The position numbers and the translations under genes are program-made. Of a stretch of DNA of 64,000 bases, positions 47,428 to 56,969 are shown piece by piece. Origin of the DNA: Occallatibacter savannae (GTDB lineage: Bacteria > Acidobacteriota > Terriglobia > Terriglobales > Acidobacteriaceae). The stretch spans positions 806,001-870,000 of the forward strand of contig NZ_QFFY01000001.1 of assembly GCF_003131205.1 (NCBI RefSeq), read 5' to 3'. The notes beneath the pieces were generated by a model. It saw only the letters and a list, made by a program, of their open reading frames with translations, did not search any database and was not told the origin of the DNA. Numbering within the stretch: position 1 is the first letter of the stretch; every line of letters starts with the position of its first letter.

Positions 47428-47545
47428 TTCGAAGCACGGGAAGAGGAAATCGCCGCGCAGAATCACAAATTTGCGTCCGGAATTGCCTTCCGGACGTCAT
47501 GTAGAACGGCACCCCACATGCCTCAGCGACTCGTGGAGAGGAATC

Positions 47546-49795
47546 ATGCAATTGTTCGGTATCCGTGTGTTTGAAAGCAATACAATCACCGCTCGTCACA
47601 GAAACGGGAGCGCCTCGGATTCTTTGCGCGCTGCCGCGGCGGTGATGCTGACGCTGGCATCGGTCGTGCCCCCGGGATTTGCACAGGAAACGCAGTCGGG
47701 CGGAGTGAAGGGCGCCGGAACCAACGCGCCGCAAAAGGAAGCTTCGCAACTTCCGCAAGCCCCCAACCCAAACCTGACGGAACCCTTCAGCCTTCGTCCC
47801 ACCAATCGCGACTTCTCCAAGCCCGCCGGTCGCTTGCTCGGGAACCCGATCAACATCTATCGTCCCACCGACATTCCCAAGGCCAACTTCGCGAACTCGG
47901 TTCGCCTCGACAACCTCGTCAAGGACGGCAAGATCTACCTCAGCCTTTCTGACGCGATCGCGCTCGCCATTGAGAACAACTACGACATCGCGATCGCGCG
48001 CTACGACTTGGACATCGCCGATACCGACATTCTGCGCACCCGCACTGGCGCAACTCCTCTCGGCGCACCTTCAGGACTCGTAACCGGCACTCTCGGCGGA
48101 TCGGTTTCGATTCTCCAAACTGGCGGAGGTCCCGGCGGCACAACAGTCGGCTCCGGCGGCGCGGGTTCCGGTGTCAACGGACTCACGTTGACCACCGCGG
48201 GCGCAGGACCATTGCCTGAGCCTCTCGATCCCAATATCACCGGTACCATCCAGTTCGAGCGCGCCCGCCAGCCGCAGGCCAACACCCTCTTCTCTGGCGG
48301 CAAGACCTCGCTGACGACCAATACGAACCAGTACAACTTCGGCTACAACCAGGGATTCGTCACCGGCACGGCGCTACAGGCAAACATCGTGAACAACCGC
48401 ATCACGACGGATAGCCCGTTCACCGTGTACAGCCCCGAACTCAGCTCCACCTTCAAGGCGACGGTCACGCAACACCTGCTGCAGGGCGCCGGCATCTGGA
48501 TCAACAAGCGCTTCATGTACCAGGCGATTAACGACCGCCGCATCACCGACTCTTCGTTCCGCCAGCAGATCCTCTACACCGTCAATCAGGTCGAGGGCAT
48601 CTACTGGGGTCTCGTAAGCGCATACGAAGACGTGCAGGCAAAGCAGCGCGCGCTCACCCAGAGCAGCAAGCTCTCTGAAGACACGCACAAGCAGCTCGAG
48701 ATCGGCACCATGGCCCCGCTCGACGTGGTGCAGGCCGACTCGACGGTGCAGACCGACAAGCAGGCTCTCACCGCCTCGCAGAACACGCTCAACTACCAGC
48801 AACAGATCATCAAGCAGGCCATCGCCCGCAACCTCAACGACCAGAGGCTCGCGACAGCGCCGGTCATTCCCACCGACCGCATCAAGATCGACTCGATCGA
48901 CGAAGAGAAGCAGCCGATCGAAGATCTCGTGCAGAACGCCTTCAAGAATCGTCCTGAACTCGAACAGGCGGCCCTGACGCTGCGTAACGACGAAATCACG
49001 CTGCGCGGCGCAAAGCATGCCCTACTTCCCGCCCTCGACGTGTACGGCTTCTATGGCTCGGCCGCTCTGGGCGGCTCGCAGAGTCCAGACGCACTGAACT
49101 TCAGGACCGGCGGCCCTTATCCTCCGGGAACCTTTCCTTCGAACGGTTACGGCTCTGTGCTTACGAATCTCTTCAACAGCACCGCGCCGGACAAGGGAAT
49201 GGGCTTCAGCATGACCATTCCTCTGCGGAATCGTGAAGCGCAAGCGCAGCAGGCGCGCGCGCTCATGGAGTACCGCCAGGCTGAACTCCGCCTCGCTCAG
49301 CTCTACACGCAGATCCGCATGCAGGTGGTCAACGCCCAATTCGCGCTGACCAACGATCGGGCCCAGGTGCAGGCCTCTCTCGCGGCCCGCGACTATGCTC
49401 AGCAGAGCCTCGATGCGGAGCAGAAGAAGCTCCACCTCGGAGCCTCGACAACGGCCAACGTTCTGCAGCAGGAACGCAACCTGGCCGTTGCGGAAAATAA
49501 TCTGATCGCCGCAAACGCAGCCTTCGCAACAGCGCGCGCCAGCCTCTATCAGGTGCTGTCCACCACGCTTCAGCACTATGGGATCAATCTGCAGGATGCC
49601 GCCAAGGGAACGGTCAACACGGCTCCCATCGTCTCTGGCGTGCAGCCCGCCGCCCCCGGTCAGGAGCCCGGCAGCTCCGCCGCCATGCCTGCCCAACCCG
49701 GCCAGCCTCAGCCAGACCAGACGCAACCGGAGCAGCCGGCAACACCCGCGGCACCAACGACTCCACCGTCTTCAACACCTCAACCTCAGCGGTAG
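47546..49795 (+). CDS. TolC-family outer-membrane efflux protein, long form
   Basis: 749 residues from the ATG behind GAGAGG; common TolC proteins have 420-500. A signal peptide ends PPGFAQ. The two TolC repeats are visible in LSDAIALAIENNYDIAIARYDLDIADTDI, the long coiled-coil helices (LGTMAPLDVVQADSTVQTDKQAL) and LEQAALTLRNDEITLRGAKHALLPALDVYG. Extras: a Gly-rich insertion (about residues 190-220) and a Pro/Gln-rich tail of about 60 residues. Acts as outer-membrane exit duct for an efflux pump; no inner-membrane pump genes are adjacent. Followed by a clear terminator. Confidence 0.9.
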   Translation: MQLFGIRVFESNTITARHRNGSASDSLRAAAAVMLTLASVVPPGFAQETQSGGVKGAGTNAPQKEASQLPQAPNPNLTEPFSLRPTNRDFSKPAGRLLGNPINIYRPTDIPKANFANSVRLDNLVKDGKIYLSLSDAIALAIENNYDIAIARYDLDIADTDILRTRTGATPLGAPSGLVTGTLGGSVSILQTGGGPGGTTVGSGGAGSGVNGLTLTTAGAGPLPEPLDPNITGTIQFERARQPQANTLFSGGKTSLTTNTNQYNFGYNQGFVTGTALQANIVNNRITTDSPFTVYSPELSSTFKATVTQHLLQGAGIWINKRFMYQAINDRRITDSSFRQQILYTVNQVEGIYWGLVSAYEDVQAKQRALTQSSKLSEDTHKQLEIGTMAPLDVVQADSTVQTDKQALTASQNTLNYQQQIIKQAIARNLNDQRLATAPVIPTDRIKIDSIDEEKQPIEDLVQNAFKNRPELEQAALTLRNDEITLRGAKHALLPALDVYGFYGSAALGGSQSPDALNFRTGGPYPPGTFPSNGYGSVLTNLFNSTAPDKGMGFSMTIPLRNREAQAQQARALMEYRQAELRLAQLYTQIRMQVVNAQFALTNDRAQVQASLAARDYAQQSLDAEQKKLHLGASTTANVLQQERNLAVAENNLIAANAAFATARASLYQVLSTTLQHYGINLQDAAKGTVNTAPIVSGVQPAAPGQEPGSSAAMPAQPGQPQPDQTQPEQPATPAAPTTPPSSTPQPQR

Positions 49796-49826
49796 AGCCC
49801 AGCAGATCGATCCAGCACAACAAAAG

Positions 49827-49852
49827 GCCCGGCAAACTCGCCGGGCCTTTTC
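49827..49852 (+). terminator. Rho-independent terminator after the TolC-like gene
   Basis: Perfect stem GGCCCGGC (49827-49834) with GCCGGGCC (49841-49848), six-base loop, then TTTT. An A-run before the stem makes it usable on the other strand too, for the convergent M28 gene. Confidence 0.88.
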
Positions 49853-49906
49853 GTCTCACATCTCGTCCCCTCGTCTCCTTTTAACCTTGTCCCCTCGTCC
49901 CCTGCT

Positions 49907-51418
49907 TCACTCATCTGCCAGCGCATACGCCAGCACCGTCATGATCGCCGCGTTCTCGTTCAGATATTTCTTATCAATCTTGTCGAACGTATCCGCTGCC
50001 GTGTGGTGGTAGTTGAAGTAGAACCTGCTGTCCTGAATAGGCGCAAAGCTCGGCACGCCCTTCTCAGTGAGTCCCGCAATGTCCTCGCCCGTCTCCGGCG
50101 CACTCACCAACGATCCAGCGCCAATTGCTTCTAGTACCTGCGCGACCGGTCTCAGCGTCTGCCCGAGTTCAGGCTTGCCTGCGTAAAAGATTCCCGTCGG
50201 ATGATCCGCTCCGAGATCGCTCTCGATCGCACCGGCGTGGTTCGCCATCTCGCCCGCGTGGTCCTTCAGATACTGCGCCGCACCCTCCGACCCTTCCTCT
50301 TCGCTCATCCACGCGATCATCCGCACCGTGCGCTTCGGACGGACGCCCATCTCCTTCATCAGCTCCAGCGCCGCCATCGAAACCGCGACACCCGCTCCAT
50401 CGTCGATCGCGCCCGTCCCCAGATCCCACGAGTCCAGATGCCCCGACACGATCACCACCTGCTCCGGATGCGCTGTCCCCTTCCAGTCCGCAATCACGTT
50501 GTAGCTGTCCGCATCCGGCAGCGTCTGCGGAGTCAGCGTCAAATGCATCGTCACCCTGCCTTCATGCGCCAGCGTCCCGAGCAGTTCCGCGTCTTCCGCA
50601 GTCACCGCCGCTGCAGGAATCTTCGCCACTCCCGGCGCATACGCAGTCATGCCCGTGTGCGGAGACCGATAATCTCCTCCACCCGCGCTTCTCACCAGTA
50701 CAGCCGCAGCGCCGGCGGTCGCCGCAGCGATCGGCCCAGCCCCGCGATACACCACGCTCTGCCCGTATGCGTCGAGCCCGTGCCCGGTAGCCGCGAGCTC
50801 CTTGTCGAAAGGGTGATTGAACAGCAGAATCTTCCCTTTCACCGCACCCGCCGGAAGCGCCCGCAGCGTCTTCCAGTCATTCACCACGACAACCTCTGCC
50901 GTGATCCCGTCCGCCGGAGTCGCCACGCTTCCGCCCAGCGCCGTCAGCACGATCTTCTGCTTCGTGCCCGCGGCCTGCCCCGGCCACTCCGTCAGCTCGG
51001 CTGCCTCAGCTCCCCGCACCCAGTGCGGCACTTTGGCCTTCTCCAGCGTCACCTCGGCGCCGAGCTTGCGCATCTCGTCCGCAACCCACTCCACTGCCTT
51101 CTGCGTCTGCGGAGATCCGCTCAGTCTTGGCCCAATATTGTCCGTAAGGTGCCGCAGTTCCTCATAGGCATAGTCGCTGGCCATTGCCTTATCGCGCAGC
51201 TTCTGCATGGTGTCGATCTGCGCGTCGCTCCACGCGCTCTTCCCGCCGCCGATCATGGCGTTCAGCCGATCCAGAATCGAAGGCTGCCCTCCCGCCGGTT
51301 GGCTCGATCCGCCACCAGCCTGCGCCTCACAGACACCGCTGAAAGCGACGGCGGACACAACCGCAATCACAATGAATCTGCAACACTTCTCAAGGGGAAT
51401 CATGCCGGATGTTAGCAT
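49907..51418 (-). CDS. Exported M28-family zinc peptidase (carboxypeptidase Q-like)
   Basis: 503 residues; ATG at 51418 used, with 51403 as an equally possible start just before the signal peptide (ending CEAQA). Two-zinc site: SGHLDSWD (His, Asp), GTGAIDDGAG (Asp), WMSEEEGSEGA (Glu pair), and DLGADHPTG and NYHHTAADTFD near the C-terminus. A PA-like insert domain lies between the N-terminus and the catalytic domain. Likely cleaves amino acids from peptides in the periplasm. It is convergent with the TolC-like gene. Confidence 0.9.
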   Translation of the reverse strand: MLTSGMIPLEKCCRFIVIAVVSAVAFSGVCEAQAGGGSSQPAGGQPSILDRLNAMIGGGKSAWSDAQIDTMQKLRDKAMASDYAYEELRHLTDNIGPRLSGSPQTQKAVEWVADEMRKLGAEVTLEKAKVPHWVRGAEAAELTEWPGQAAGTKQKIVLTALGGSVATPADGITAEVVVVNDWKTLRALPAGAVKGKILLFNHPFDKELAATGHGLDAYGQSVVYRGAGPIAAATAGAAAVLVRSAGGGDYRSPHTGMTAYAPGVAKIPAAAVTAEDAELLGTLAHEGRVTMHLTLTPQTLPDADSYNVIADWKGTAHPEQVVIVSGHLDSWDLGTGAIDDGAGVAVSMAALELMKEMGVRPKRTVRMIAWMSEEEGSEGAAQYLKDHAGEMANHAGAIESDLGADHPTGIFYAGKPELGQTLRPVAQVLEAIGAGSLVSAPETGEDIAGLTEKGVPSFAPIQDSRFYFNYHHTAADTFDKIDKKYLNENAAIMTVLAYALADE

Positions 51419-51651
51419 GTTGCGCGTTAGCCCCCTTCGCGCTCCTCGTCGTCTAATACTGCAGCGCGTCCACCGCGGCGCTCCGGGGGTAACTGCAATG
51501 CTCGTTTGCGCATCCGACGCGTAAGGCCGTAGGGAGCACGCGGTCTATCACTGAGCCCCGGTGGGAATGCCTTCCGGGTTCTATACTTACCATTGGTGCC
51601 CTATCTCTATTTCCAGCCGGCAGGCTGAACCGTTAAGAGGTCCTCGAACCT

Positions 51652-53310
51652 ATGAATTCGATCTATGCACGACTGCGGTCGCACCGCCTTGCATCCGCCT
51701 TCCTGTTTCTCGCAATCCTCTCCGCCGCTATCGTAGGCGGCTCCTACGCAGCTCACGGAGTGCGCGGGCAGGAAAGAACAAGCGACAGCAGCGATGCCAC
51801 CCCGCTCAAAGTGGTGAACTCCCCCACTGAACCCAACGCCTTCGTCAAAATTGCCAAGTCAGTAGGTCCGGCCGTGGTCAACATCAACACCCAGACCCTG
51901 CCCAAAAACGCCGGCAACAAAGGCGGTCGCCGTCTGCTGCCCAATCCGCACAACCGCGTCCAGCCGAACCCTCAGAACCCCGGCGACAACCCCGATGACG
52001 ACGATCAGGATCAGGGCGGGCAAGGCGGCCAGGGTCAGAACAACTTCCAGGACTTCTTCAATCGCTTCTTCGGCGGACAGGGTCCCGACCAGGGCGATGG
52101 CGGCGACGACGGCCAGGTACGGGAATCCCTCGGCTCCGGCTTCATCGTCGATCCCAAGGGCTACATCGTCACCAACAACCACGTCATCGAGAAGGCCGAC
52201 AAAATCTTCGTCAAGCTCTCCACCGATCCCGACTCACAGGATCTCGGCCGCCCCGCTCGCGTCATCGGCACTGATAAGGCTACCGATCTTGCCGTCATCA
52301 AGATCGAAAGCAGTTCCCCGCTCCCCATCGTCAAGATGGGCAACTCCGATCAGGCCCAGGTGGGCGACTGGGTTGAAGCGATCGGCAGCCCCTTCGCGCT
52401 CGCCCAGACCGTCACCGCCGGCATCATCTCCGCAAAGAACCGTACCATCGAGCCCGGCGTAGCCGGCCAGTTCCAGCACTTCCTCCAGACGGACGCCGCC
52501 ATCAACCCCGGCAACTCCGGCGGCCCCTTGCTCAACATGAACGGCGAAGTCATCGGCGTCAACACCGCCATCTACACGCAGTCTGCCGGGTACCAGGGCA
52601 TCGGCTTTGCCATGCCCTCCAACACCGTCGTCTCCGTCTACAACGACCTCATCAGCCCGAGTCACAAGGTCACCCGCGGATCCATAGGCATCTCGTTCCG
52701 CTCCAACCTCTCCGGCGCTGTGAATCGCATCTACGGCTTCAAAAACGGCGTACTCGTGCAGCAGGTACAGCCCGGCGGGCCGGCCGACAAGGCGGGCATT
52801 AAGTCCGGCGACATCATCAACTCCATCGACGGCCGCTCCATCAAGGATGGCGACGATCTCGTCAACGACATCGCCAGCCGCCGTCCCGGCTCCAGCATTC
52901 GCCTTGGCTTCATGCGAGACGGCAAGACGCAGGACGCAACCGTCACCGTAGGTGATCGCGACAAGGTCTTCGGCGAAGGAATTGGCAAGAAGGAAGAAGC
53001 TAATCCCGACAGCACCAGCGACGCGGGCGAGAAGCTCGGCCTCGTCGTACGCCAAATCACCGACCAGACCGCCCAGAAGATCCACACCTCGGGCGTCATC
53101 ATCCAGTCCGTGCGGACCGGCTCCTTTGCCGACCTGCAAGGCCTGGAACCCGGCCTGGTCATCGTCCGGATCAACAAGAAACCCACCGGCACCAAGGACC
53201 AGTTCGACGCCGTGGTCAAGGGTCTCAAAACCGGAGACGACGTGGTATTCGAAGTCCTCGATCCGCGTCATCCAGAAAACGGAATCAACTACATAGGCGG
53301 AACACTGTAA
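51652..53310 (+). CDS. HtrA/Deg-family periplasmic serine protease with two PDZ domains
   Basis: 552-residue protease that degrades or refolds damaged envelope proteins. Signal peptide/anchor at residues 15-38; then a long acidic, Gln/Gly-rich stretch (DDDDQDQGGQGGQGQNN) before the protease domain, followed by FFNRFFGGQGPDQG. Catalytic triad: His177 in TNNHVIE, Asp212 in ATDLAVIKIE, Ser289 in NPGNSGGPLL. Two PDZ domains follow (QPGGPADKAGIKSGDIINS and the C-terminal half with LEPGLVIVRINKKPTG). Single gene. All active-site residues are intact. Confidence 0.93.
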   Translation: MNSIYARLRSHRLASAFLFLAILSAAIVGGSYAAHGVRGQERTSDSSDATPLKVVNSPTEPNAFVKIAKSVGPAVVNINTQTLPKNAGNKGGRRLLPNPHNRVQPNPQNPGDNPDDDDQDQGGQGGQGQNNFQDFFNRFFGGQGPDQGDGGDDGQVRESLGSGFIVDPKGYIVTNNHVIEKADKIFVKLSTDPDSQDLGRPARVIGTDKATDLAVIKIESSSPLPIVKMGNSDQAQVGDWVEAIGSPFALAQTVTAGIISAKNRTIEPGVAGQFQHFLQTDAAINPGNSGGPLLNMNGEVIGVNTAIYTQSAGYQGIGFAMPSNTVVSVYNDLISPSHKVTRGSIGISFRSNLSGAVNRIYGFKNGVLVQQVQPGGPADKAGIKSGDIINSIDGRSIKDGDDLVNDIASRRPGSSIRLGFMRDGKTQDATVTVGDRDKVFGEGIGKKEEANPDSTSDAGEKLGLVVRQITDQTAQKIHTSGVIIQSVRTGSFADLQGLEPGLVIVRINKKPTGTKDQFDAVVKGLKTGDDVVFEVLDPRHPENGINYIGGTL

Positions 53311-53340
53311 GCATCACTTCAACTACTTTGACCAAAAACG

Positions 53341-53385
53341 GGTGACCCATCCTAAACCGCTGCTCTTGCGGTTTAGGGTGGGAAC
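53341..53385. repeat. Dispersed hairpin, family B
   Basis: CCCATCCTAAACCGC (53346-53360) pairs with GCGGTTTAGGGTGGG (53368-53382), 15 bp with one wobble, 7-base loop, ending GGGAAC. It starts 31 bases after the protease stop. Confidence 0.85.
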
Positions 53386-53637
53386 CGGAACTTCATTCCG
53401 CCAATCGCGTCCAATCAAGGTGGGTCGAGTTCCCTGAGACCCGCGTCACAGACCGGCCCGTGCCCTCCAACCGAAAGTGCATATAGAACATCTGAACCTT
53501 AGTCACGGCCTCTGAACTTTCGTTTCGCGCACCATCCCGCCTCAATCAGCGCCACGCGCTTTTTGTGGCACACTCAGTGGACGTTCGGATAGAATGCCCT
53601 CCAACGTCCAGGGAATCTAATCATCGAGGTCTATTGC
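53386..53637. other. Non-coding upstream region of the peptidoglycan-binding gene
   Basis: Rest of a 327-base gap. No gene or clear promoter is visible; TGGCAC at 53566 lacks a matching second element. Confidence 0.5.
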
Positions 53638-54141
53638 ATGCTTTTATCCCGAGCAGGCCTGGCGTTTCTGTTAGTGGCATCCATCGCCGGAGCGTCGGCC
53701 CTGGCCACTCCAACGCACAAGAAATCCTCCAGCCCGCACGCCCGCACCGCGCGTACCTCGGCCCACAGCGCCAAAGCCGGCTCAAAGTCCCGCAAAGGCT
53801 CGAAGTCACGCAAAGCAAAGCTTCGCGGGCAGCAAGGCATCGACACCGCGCGCGCCATCGAGATTCAGCAGGCCCTCATCCGCGAGCACTACCTCACCGG
53901 CGAACCCACCGGACAGTGGGACAGTGCCACCGTCGCCGCTATGCAGAAGTTCCAGGGCGACCAAGGCTGGCAAACCAGGCTGACCCCCGACTCCCGCGCT
54001 CTCAAAAAGCTCGGCCTCGGGCCGGATTACTCCAACGCCATCAACGCATCTGGCTCCAGCTTTGCCGATCCCAAGCTCGCTGGCGAGCTCCCCGCCTCCC
54101 AGGCAGCCGGATTTGCAGCGGCCTCCGGCGTGAACCGCTAA
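53638..54141 (+). CDS. Exported peptidoglycan-binding-domain protein
   Basis: 167 residues. A signal peptide (ending ASALA) is followed by a very basic Ser/Lys/Arg-rich linker (SKSRKGSKSRKAKLRGQQ) and then a PG_binding_1-type domain: IEIQQALIREHYLTGEPTGQ, SATVAAMQKFQ and TPDSRALKKLGLG, about residues 75-125. A C-terminal segment rich in Ser/Ala follows. Probably binds cell-wall peptidoglycan without a catalytic domain. The basic linker could help bind anionic wall components. A terminator follows. Confidence 0.82.
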   Translation: MLLSRAGLAFLLVASIAGASALATPTHKKSSSPHARTARTSAHSAKAGSKSRKGSKSRKAKLRGQQGIDTARAIEIQQALIREHYLTGEPTGQWDSATVAAMQKFQGDQGWQTRLTPDSRALKKLGLGPDYSNAINASGSSFADPKLAGELPASQAAGFAAASGVNR

Positions 54142-54164
54142 ATCCAGGTCCCAAACGAACACCA

Positions 54165-54190
54165 GGCCGCCTCAGAGGCGGCCTTCTTCA
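54165..54190 (+). terminator. Rho-independent terminator after the peptidoglycan-binding gene
   Basis: Perfect 8-bp stem GGCCGCCT (54165-54172) with AGGCGGCC (54176-54183), loop CAG, then TTCTTC. A weak U-tract but a strong stem. Confidence 0.75.
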
Positions 54191-54291
54191 TGTCTGCTTG
54201 TTTACGTCGGCTAAATTACGCCCCAGAAATTTCCACAGGCAACTTCTTGCCCACCTCCTCGCATCCGACAATTCACCGGAGAAGAGTTTTT

Positions 54292-54498
54292 ATGACCCAG
54301 GTCGACCACGCAAGACTCGTTCAGGCTCTGCAGGACACTTCCACGATGGTCGCGCGCAACATCGGCCCCGAGAAGCACACCGTCGCAGCGAAGAAGCTTC
54401 AACACTCGATCGCCCAGCTTCTGGGCGAACTCAACAAGGACTGGCTGGAAGTGATGACGCAGCAAGGCGTCGAACCCAGCGTCGGCATCCCCGACTAA
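54292..54498 (+). CDS. Small hypothetical protein
   Basis: 68 residues from the ATG at 54292, behind GGAGAAGAG. Mostly helical and cytoplasmic by composition (LVQALQDTSTMVARNI, AKKLQHSIAQLLGELNKDW), no signal or membrane segment. No family recognised. It stands between the peptidoglycan-binding gene and the convergent carboxylesterase. Confidence 0.6.
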   Translation: MTQVDHARLVQALQDTSTMVARNIGPEKHTVAAKKLQHSIAQLLGELNKDWLEVMTQQGVEPSVGIPD

Positions 54499-54640
54499 CG
54501 CATCATCCGTTTCCTTTCCCCTTTTGGCTGCTCAGACCGTCCCAGCGCTGCACATCCGCCGCTGCGAGGCTCTCCGAGCGGCCAATCGCGTTTTCGGAAG
54601 CAAAACGTTCTGCTATCCCCCTTCTTCGTCGCAAATCCCT

Positions 54641-54680
54641 AAAAAGAAAAAGGAGCAGTGAGCTTATTACTCACTACTCC
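54641..54680 (-). terminator. Rho-independent terminator for the carboxylesterase gene
   Basis: GGAGCAGTGAG (54652-54662) pairs with CTCACTACTCC (54670-54680) with one wobble and a 7-base loop. On the minus strand it is followed by TTTTTCTTTTT (54651-54641). It lies 21 bases after the esterase stop. Confidence 0.85.
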
Positions 54681-54701
54681 CTAATCCTTATTCCCTGCTC
54701 T

Positions 54702-56273
54702 TTAGAACCGCATCGGCGGAATTCCCTTCAGCAGGAACATGTACCGATCCCGTGTCTGATCCGGTCCTGACGTAATCGGGCTGTTCAGATGGATGATGCC
54801 GTTGTCGGTCGTATCGTACTTCGGCCAGTTCGGCACTCCCTCGCCATTCGGATCGCCCTTCTTTGCGAAGTTGGTCCAGTAGGTCATCATCGCCTCGCTC
54901 AGCTTCCGGTCCTCGTCGCGAACCGTCTCGCCGGGTCGCGTATCCAGCGTCCCGAAGACATACTCGATATCGTCCGAGTGAAACGCGAACGTTCCCGGGT
55001 GATACTTGCTCGGCAGCGCCGCCAGTTCGAAGTGGTACCGATATACCGGCGAATCCCCGCCAGTCTTGCGATGCGCCTCGAGCCACTTCCACGTACCGAA
55101 CGCGATGAACTGATCGCTACCGAAATCAATCGCCGATCGCAGCGCCTGCTCATCCGTATCGCCGGGATACAGCTTCAGGAACTCCTCGGCGCGATCTCCG
55201 AACTGCTTGGTCGCGAATTCCTTCCACTGCGGAGCCTTCATGCCGCGCATCGCGTAGAAGCTGCCTTCATCGGCATTCCATCCTGCCATCAGCGGAACGT
55301 GCGCCTGCTTGCCGACTGCGAACGTCTCCGACACCGGCTCGCTCAGAAACTTCCCGTCGATCACCGGCGCAAACCCGGTAGTCCCCTTCTTCTTTGCCGC
55401 GTCCAGAATCTGATCGGTCGTCATCGCGCGTAGCGCGGCGATATCCTTCGCTCCGGCTCCCGTCATCCACTTGCCATCGACCTCGGCGCGCTCCTTCACG
55501 CTCTCGCCGCCAAGGTTCAGCGCGCTCGGAAACGCCGCGCCGCTCTCGCCGATCGCCTTCGCAAACAGTCCCTGCGCCATCGGCGACGCCATCAGCGTGC
55601 TCACCGCAAACGATCCCGCGCTCTCGCCGAAGATCGTCACATTGTTCGCGTCGCCGCCGAAGTTGCCGATATTCTTCTTTACCCACTGCAGGGCGGCAAC
55701 CATGTCCTCAAGCCCATAGTTCCCCGCAGAGCCGTTGTTCTCCTTCGCCAGCTCATCCGTAACCAGGAACCCGAAGACACCCAGCCGGTAGTTGATCGTC
55801 ACCAGCACCACGCCCTTCAGCGGGAGGAAGTCGCCATTGTGCCGCGGCTCATTGCTGCCGCCGCCCGAGTAGCCGCCGCCATGAATCCAGAACATCACCG
55901 GCAGCTTCGCATTCTTCTTCGCATCCGCAGGCGTGTACACGTTCAGGAACAGGCAATCTTCGCTGGGCCCCGAATCCTGAAACACCATGTCGTCGAACAC
56001 GCGTCCCTGTGCGCAGTGCGCGCCAAACTTCGTCGCGTCGCGATCGCCCTTCCACTTCGCCGCGGGCTGCGGAACCTTCCAGCGTAGATCGCCTACCGGC
56101 GGCGCAGCATAGGGCAGCCCAAGAAATGCGCGAACCTTACCGTTGTTGATCGTCTTGCCGACGACCTTTCCCTGCTCCGTCTTCACTTTCAATGAATCAG
56201 CATGCGCGCCGGCTGCGAGTCCCATCATCAGCCCCGCCGCCAAGGCACACATCGCCTGCGTACGAAAAAACAT
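54702..56273 (-). CDS. Exported type-B carboxylesterase
   Basis: 523-residue alpha/beta-hydrolase of the carboxylesterase/lipase family. Signal peptide ends GAHA (about residue 25). Seen: the oxyanion region HGGGYSGG, the nucleophile in GESAGSFAV, the acidic residue region AGWNADEGSF, and a histidine in FAFHSDDIEYVFGTLDT. N-terminal VKTEQGKVVGKTINNGKVRAFLG is standard. Hydrolyses carboxylic esters in the periplasm; substrate unknown. It ends at a strong terminator, so it is probably a single-gene unit. Confidence 0.92.
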   Translation of the reverse strand: MFFRTQAMCALAAGLMMGLAAGAHADSLKVKTEQGKVVGKTINNGKVRAFLGLPYAAPPVGDLRWKVPQPAAKWKGDRDATKFGAHCAQGRVFDDMVFQDSGPSEDCLFLNVYTPADAKKNAKLPVMFWIHGGGYSGGGSNEPRHNGDFLPLKGVVLVTINYRLGVFGFLVTDELAKENNGSAGNYGLEDMVAALQWVKKNIGNFGGDANNVTIFGESAGSFAVSTLMASPMAQGLFAKAIGESGAAFPSALNLGGESVKERAEVDGKWMTGAGAKDIAALRAMTTDQILDAAKKKGTTGFAPVIDGKFLSEPVSETFAVGKQAHVPLMAGWNADEGSFYAMRGMKAPQWKEFATKQFGDRAEEFLKLYPGDTDEQALRSAIDFGSDQFIAFGTWKWLEAHRKTGGDSPVYRYHFELAALPSKYHPGTFAFHSDDIEYVFGTLDTRPGETVRDEDRKLSEAMMTYWTNFAKKGDPNGEGVPNWPKYDTTDNGIIHLNSPITSGPDQTRDRYMFLLKGIPPMRF

Positions 56274-56387
56274 TTGAAATTCCTCCGCGAGATACCTTAT
56301 CAGGACGGACCAGGATGCGCAGGAGTTTCAAGCAGATGCCGAACATGAGAGATGTGCAGAGCCTCAGAGCCGATTATGATTCCGACA

Positions 56388-56834
56388 ATGACCCGAATGC
56401 GAAAACTGAGGCTGCTTGCGGTAGCTGTCTTGGTCGCACTGCTCGTTCCTATCCCTTACCTCGCATCACCGCAATGGACCATAGTCGTCTCAGATGAAGC
56501 AGGTCATCCACTTCGAGGCATGCTCCTGCGTTTGAGCTACGAAAACTACTCCGTCGAAGACTCCGATCATGAAATAGACCTCTCCACAGACTCCATCGGG
56601 CAAGTCATCTTCCCGGCACAAAGGCGGAGCGCAACCCTGCTGACCCGCTTCTATTACACCGCTCGATCTGCGATGGCCTTGGCTCACGCCAGTTTTGGGC
56701 CGATCGCATACGTCACGTTTTTTGGAGAGGGGCGCGAGGGTTCCGTTGACGCTCCCGACGGAACTGTTTACTTTTGGAATGGGAAACCGGCTCGAGTCTT
56801 TTCTACTGTAGTTGCCAGACCACGAGATCAGTAG
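56388..56834 (+). CDS. Small exported protein of unknown function
   Basis: 148 residues from the ATG at 56388; ATGs at 56376 and 56397 are also possible, and no ribosome-binding site decides. An N-terminal hydrophobic segment (LLAVAVLVALLVPIPYLA) is a signal anchor. The exported part is beta-rich (WTIVVSDEAGHPLRGMLLRLSYENYSVED, IGQVIFPAQRR), recalling carboxypeptidase-regulatory-like folds, but this is only a pattern impression. Convergent with lysA. Confidence 0.55.
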   Translation: MTRMRKLRLLAVAVLVALLVPIPYLASPQWTIVVSDEAGHPLRGMLLRLSYENYSVEDSDHEIDLSTDSIGQVIFPAQRRSATLLTRFYYTARSAMALAHASFGPIAYVTFFGEGREGSVDAPDGTVYFWNGKPARVFSTVVARPRDQ

Positions 56835-56898
56835 GTTGTCTAGATGGTCTCCCTCGCCAGCATCCCCCATCTCCTCACGCGCCGAAAATTCGGGGGCC

Positions 56899-56936
56899 GG
56901 GTGCCCCATGTCTCCCGATTTTGGAGACATGGGATC
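56899..56936. repeat. Dispersed hairpin, family A
   Basis: Perfect CCCATGTCTCC (56905-56915) with GGAGACATGGG (56923-56933), 7-base loop, after GGGTGC. Lies between convergent genes. Confidence 0.85.
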
Positions 56937-56966
56937 TGAAAACTGAAGACTGACAACTGACAACTG
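56936..56966. repeat. Heptad tandem repeat (CTGAAAA type)
   Basis: Units CTGAAAA, CTGAAGA, CTGACAA, CTGACAA, CTG in exact 7-base register, starting where the family A hairpin ends. Same unit type as the right arm at 25759-25789. Confidence 0.75.
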
Positions 56967-56969
56967 CTC

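Noticed and set aside
53566..53585. TGGCAC as a sigma-54 -24 element
   Set aside because: No TTGCW-like -12 element follows at the required spacing.
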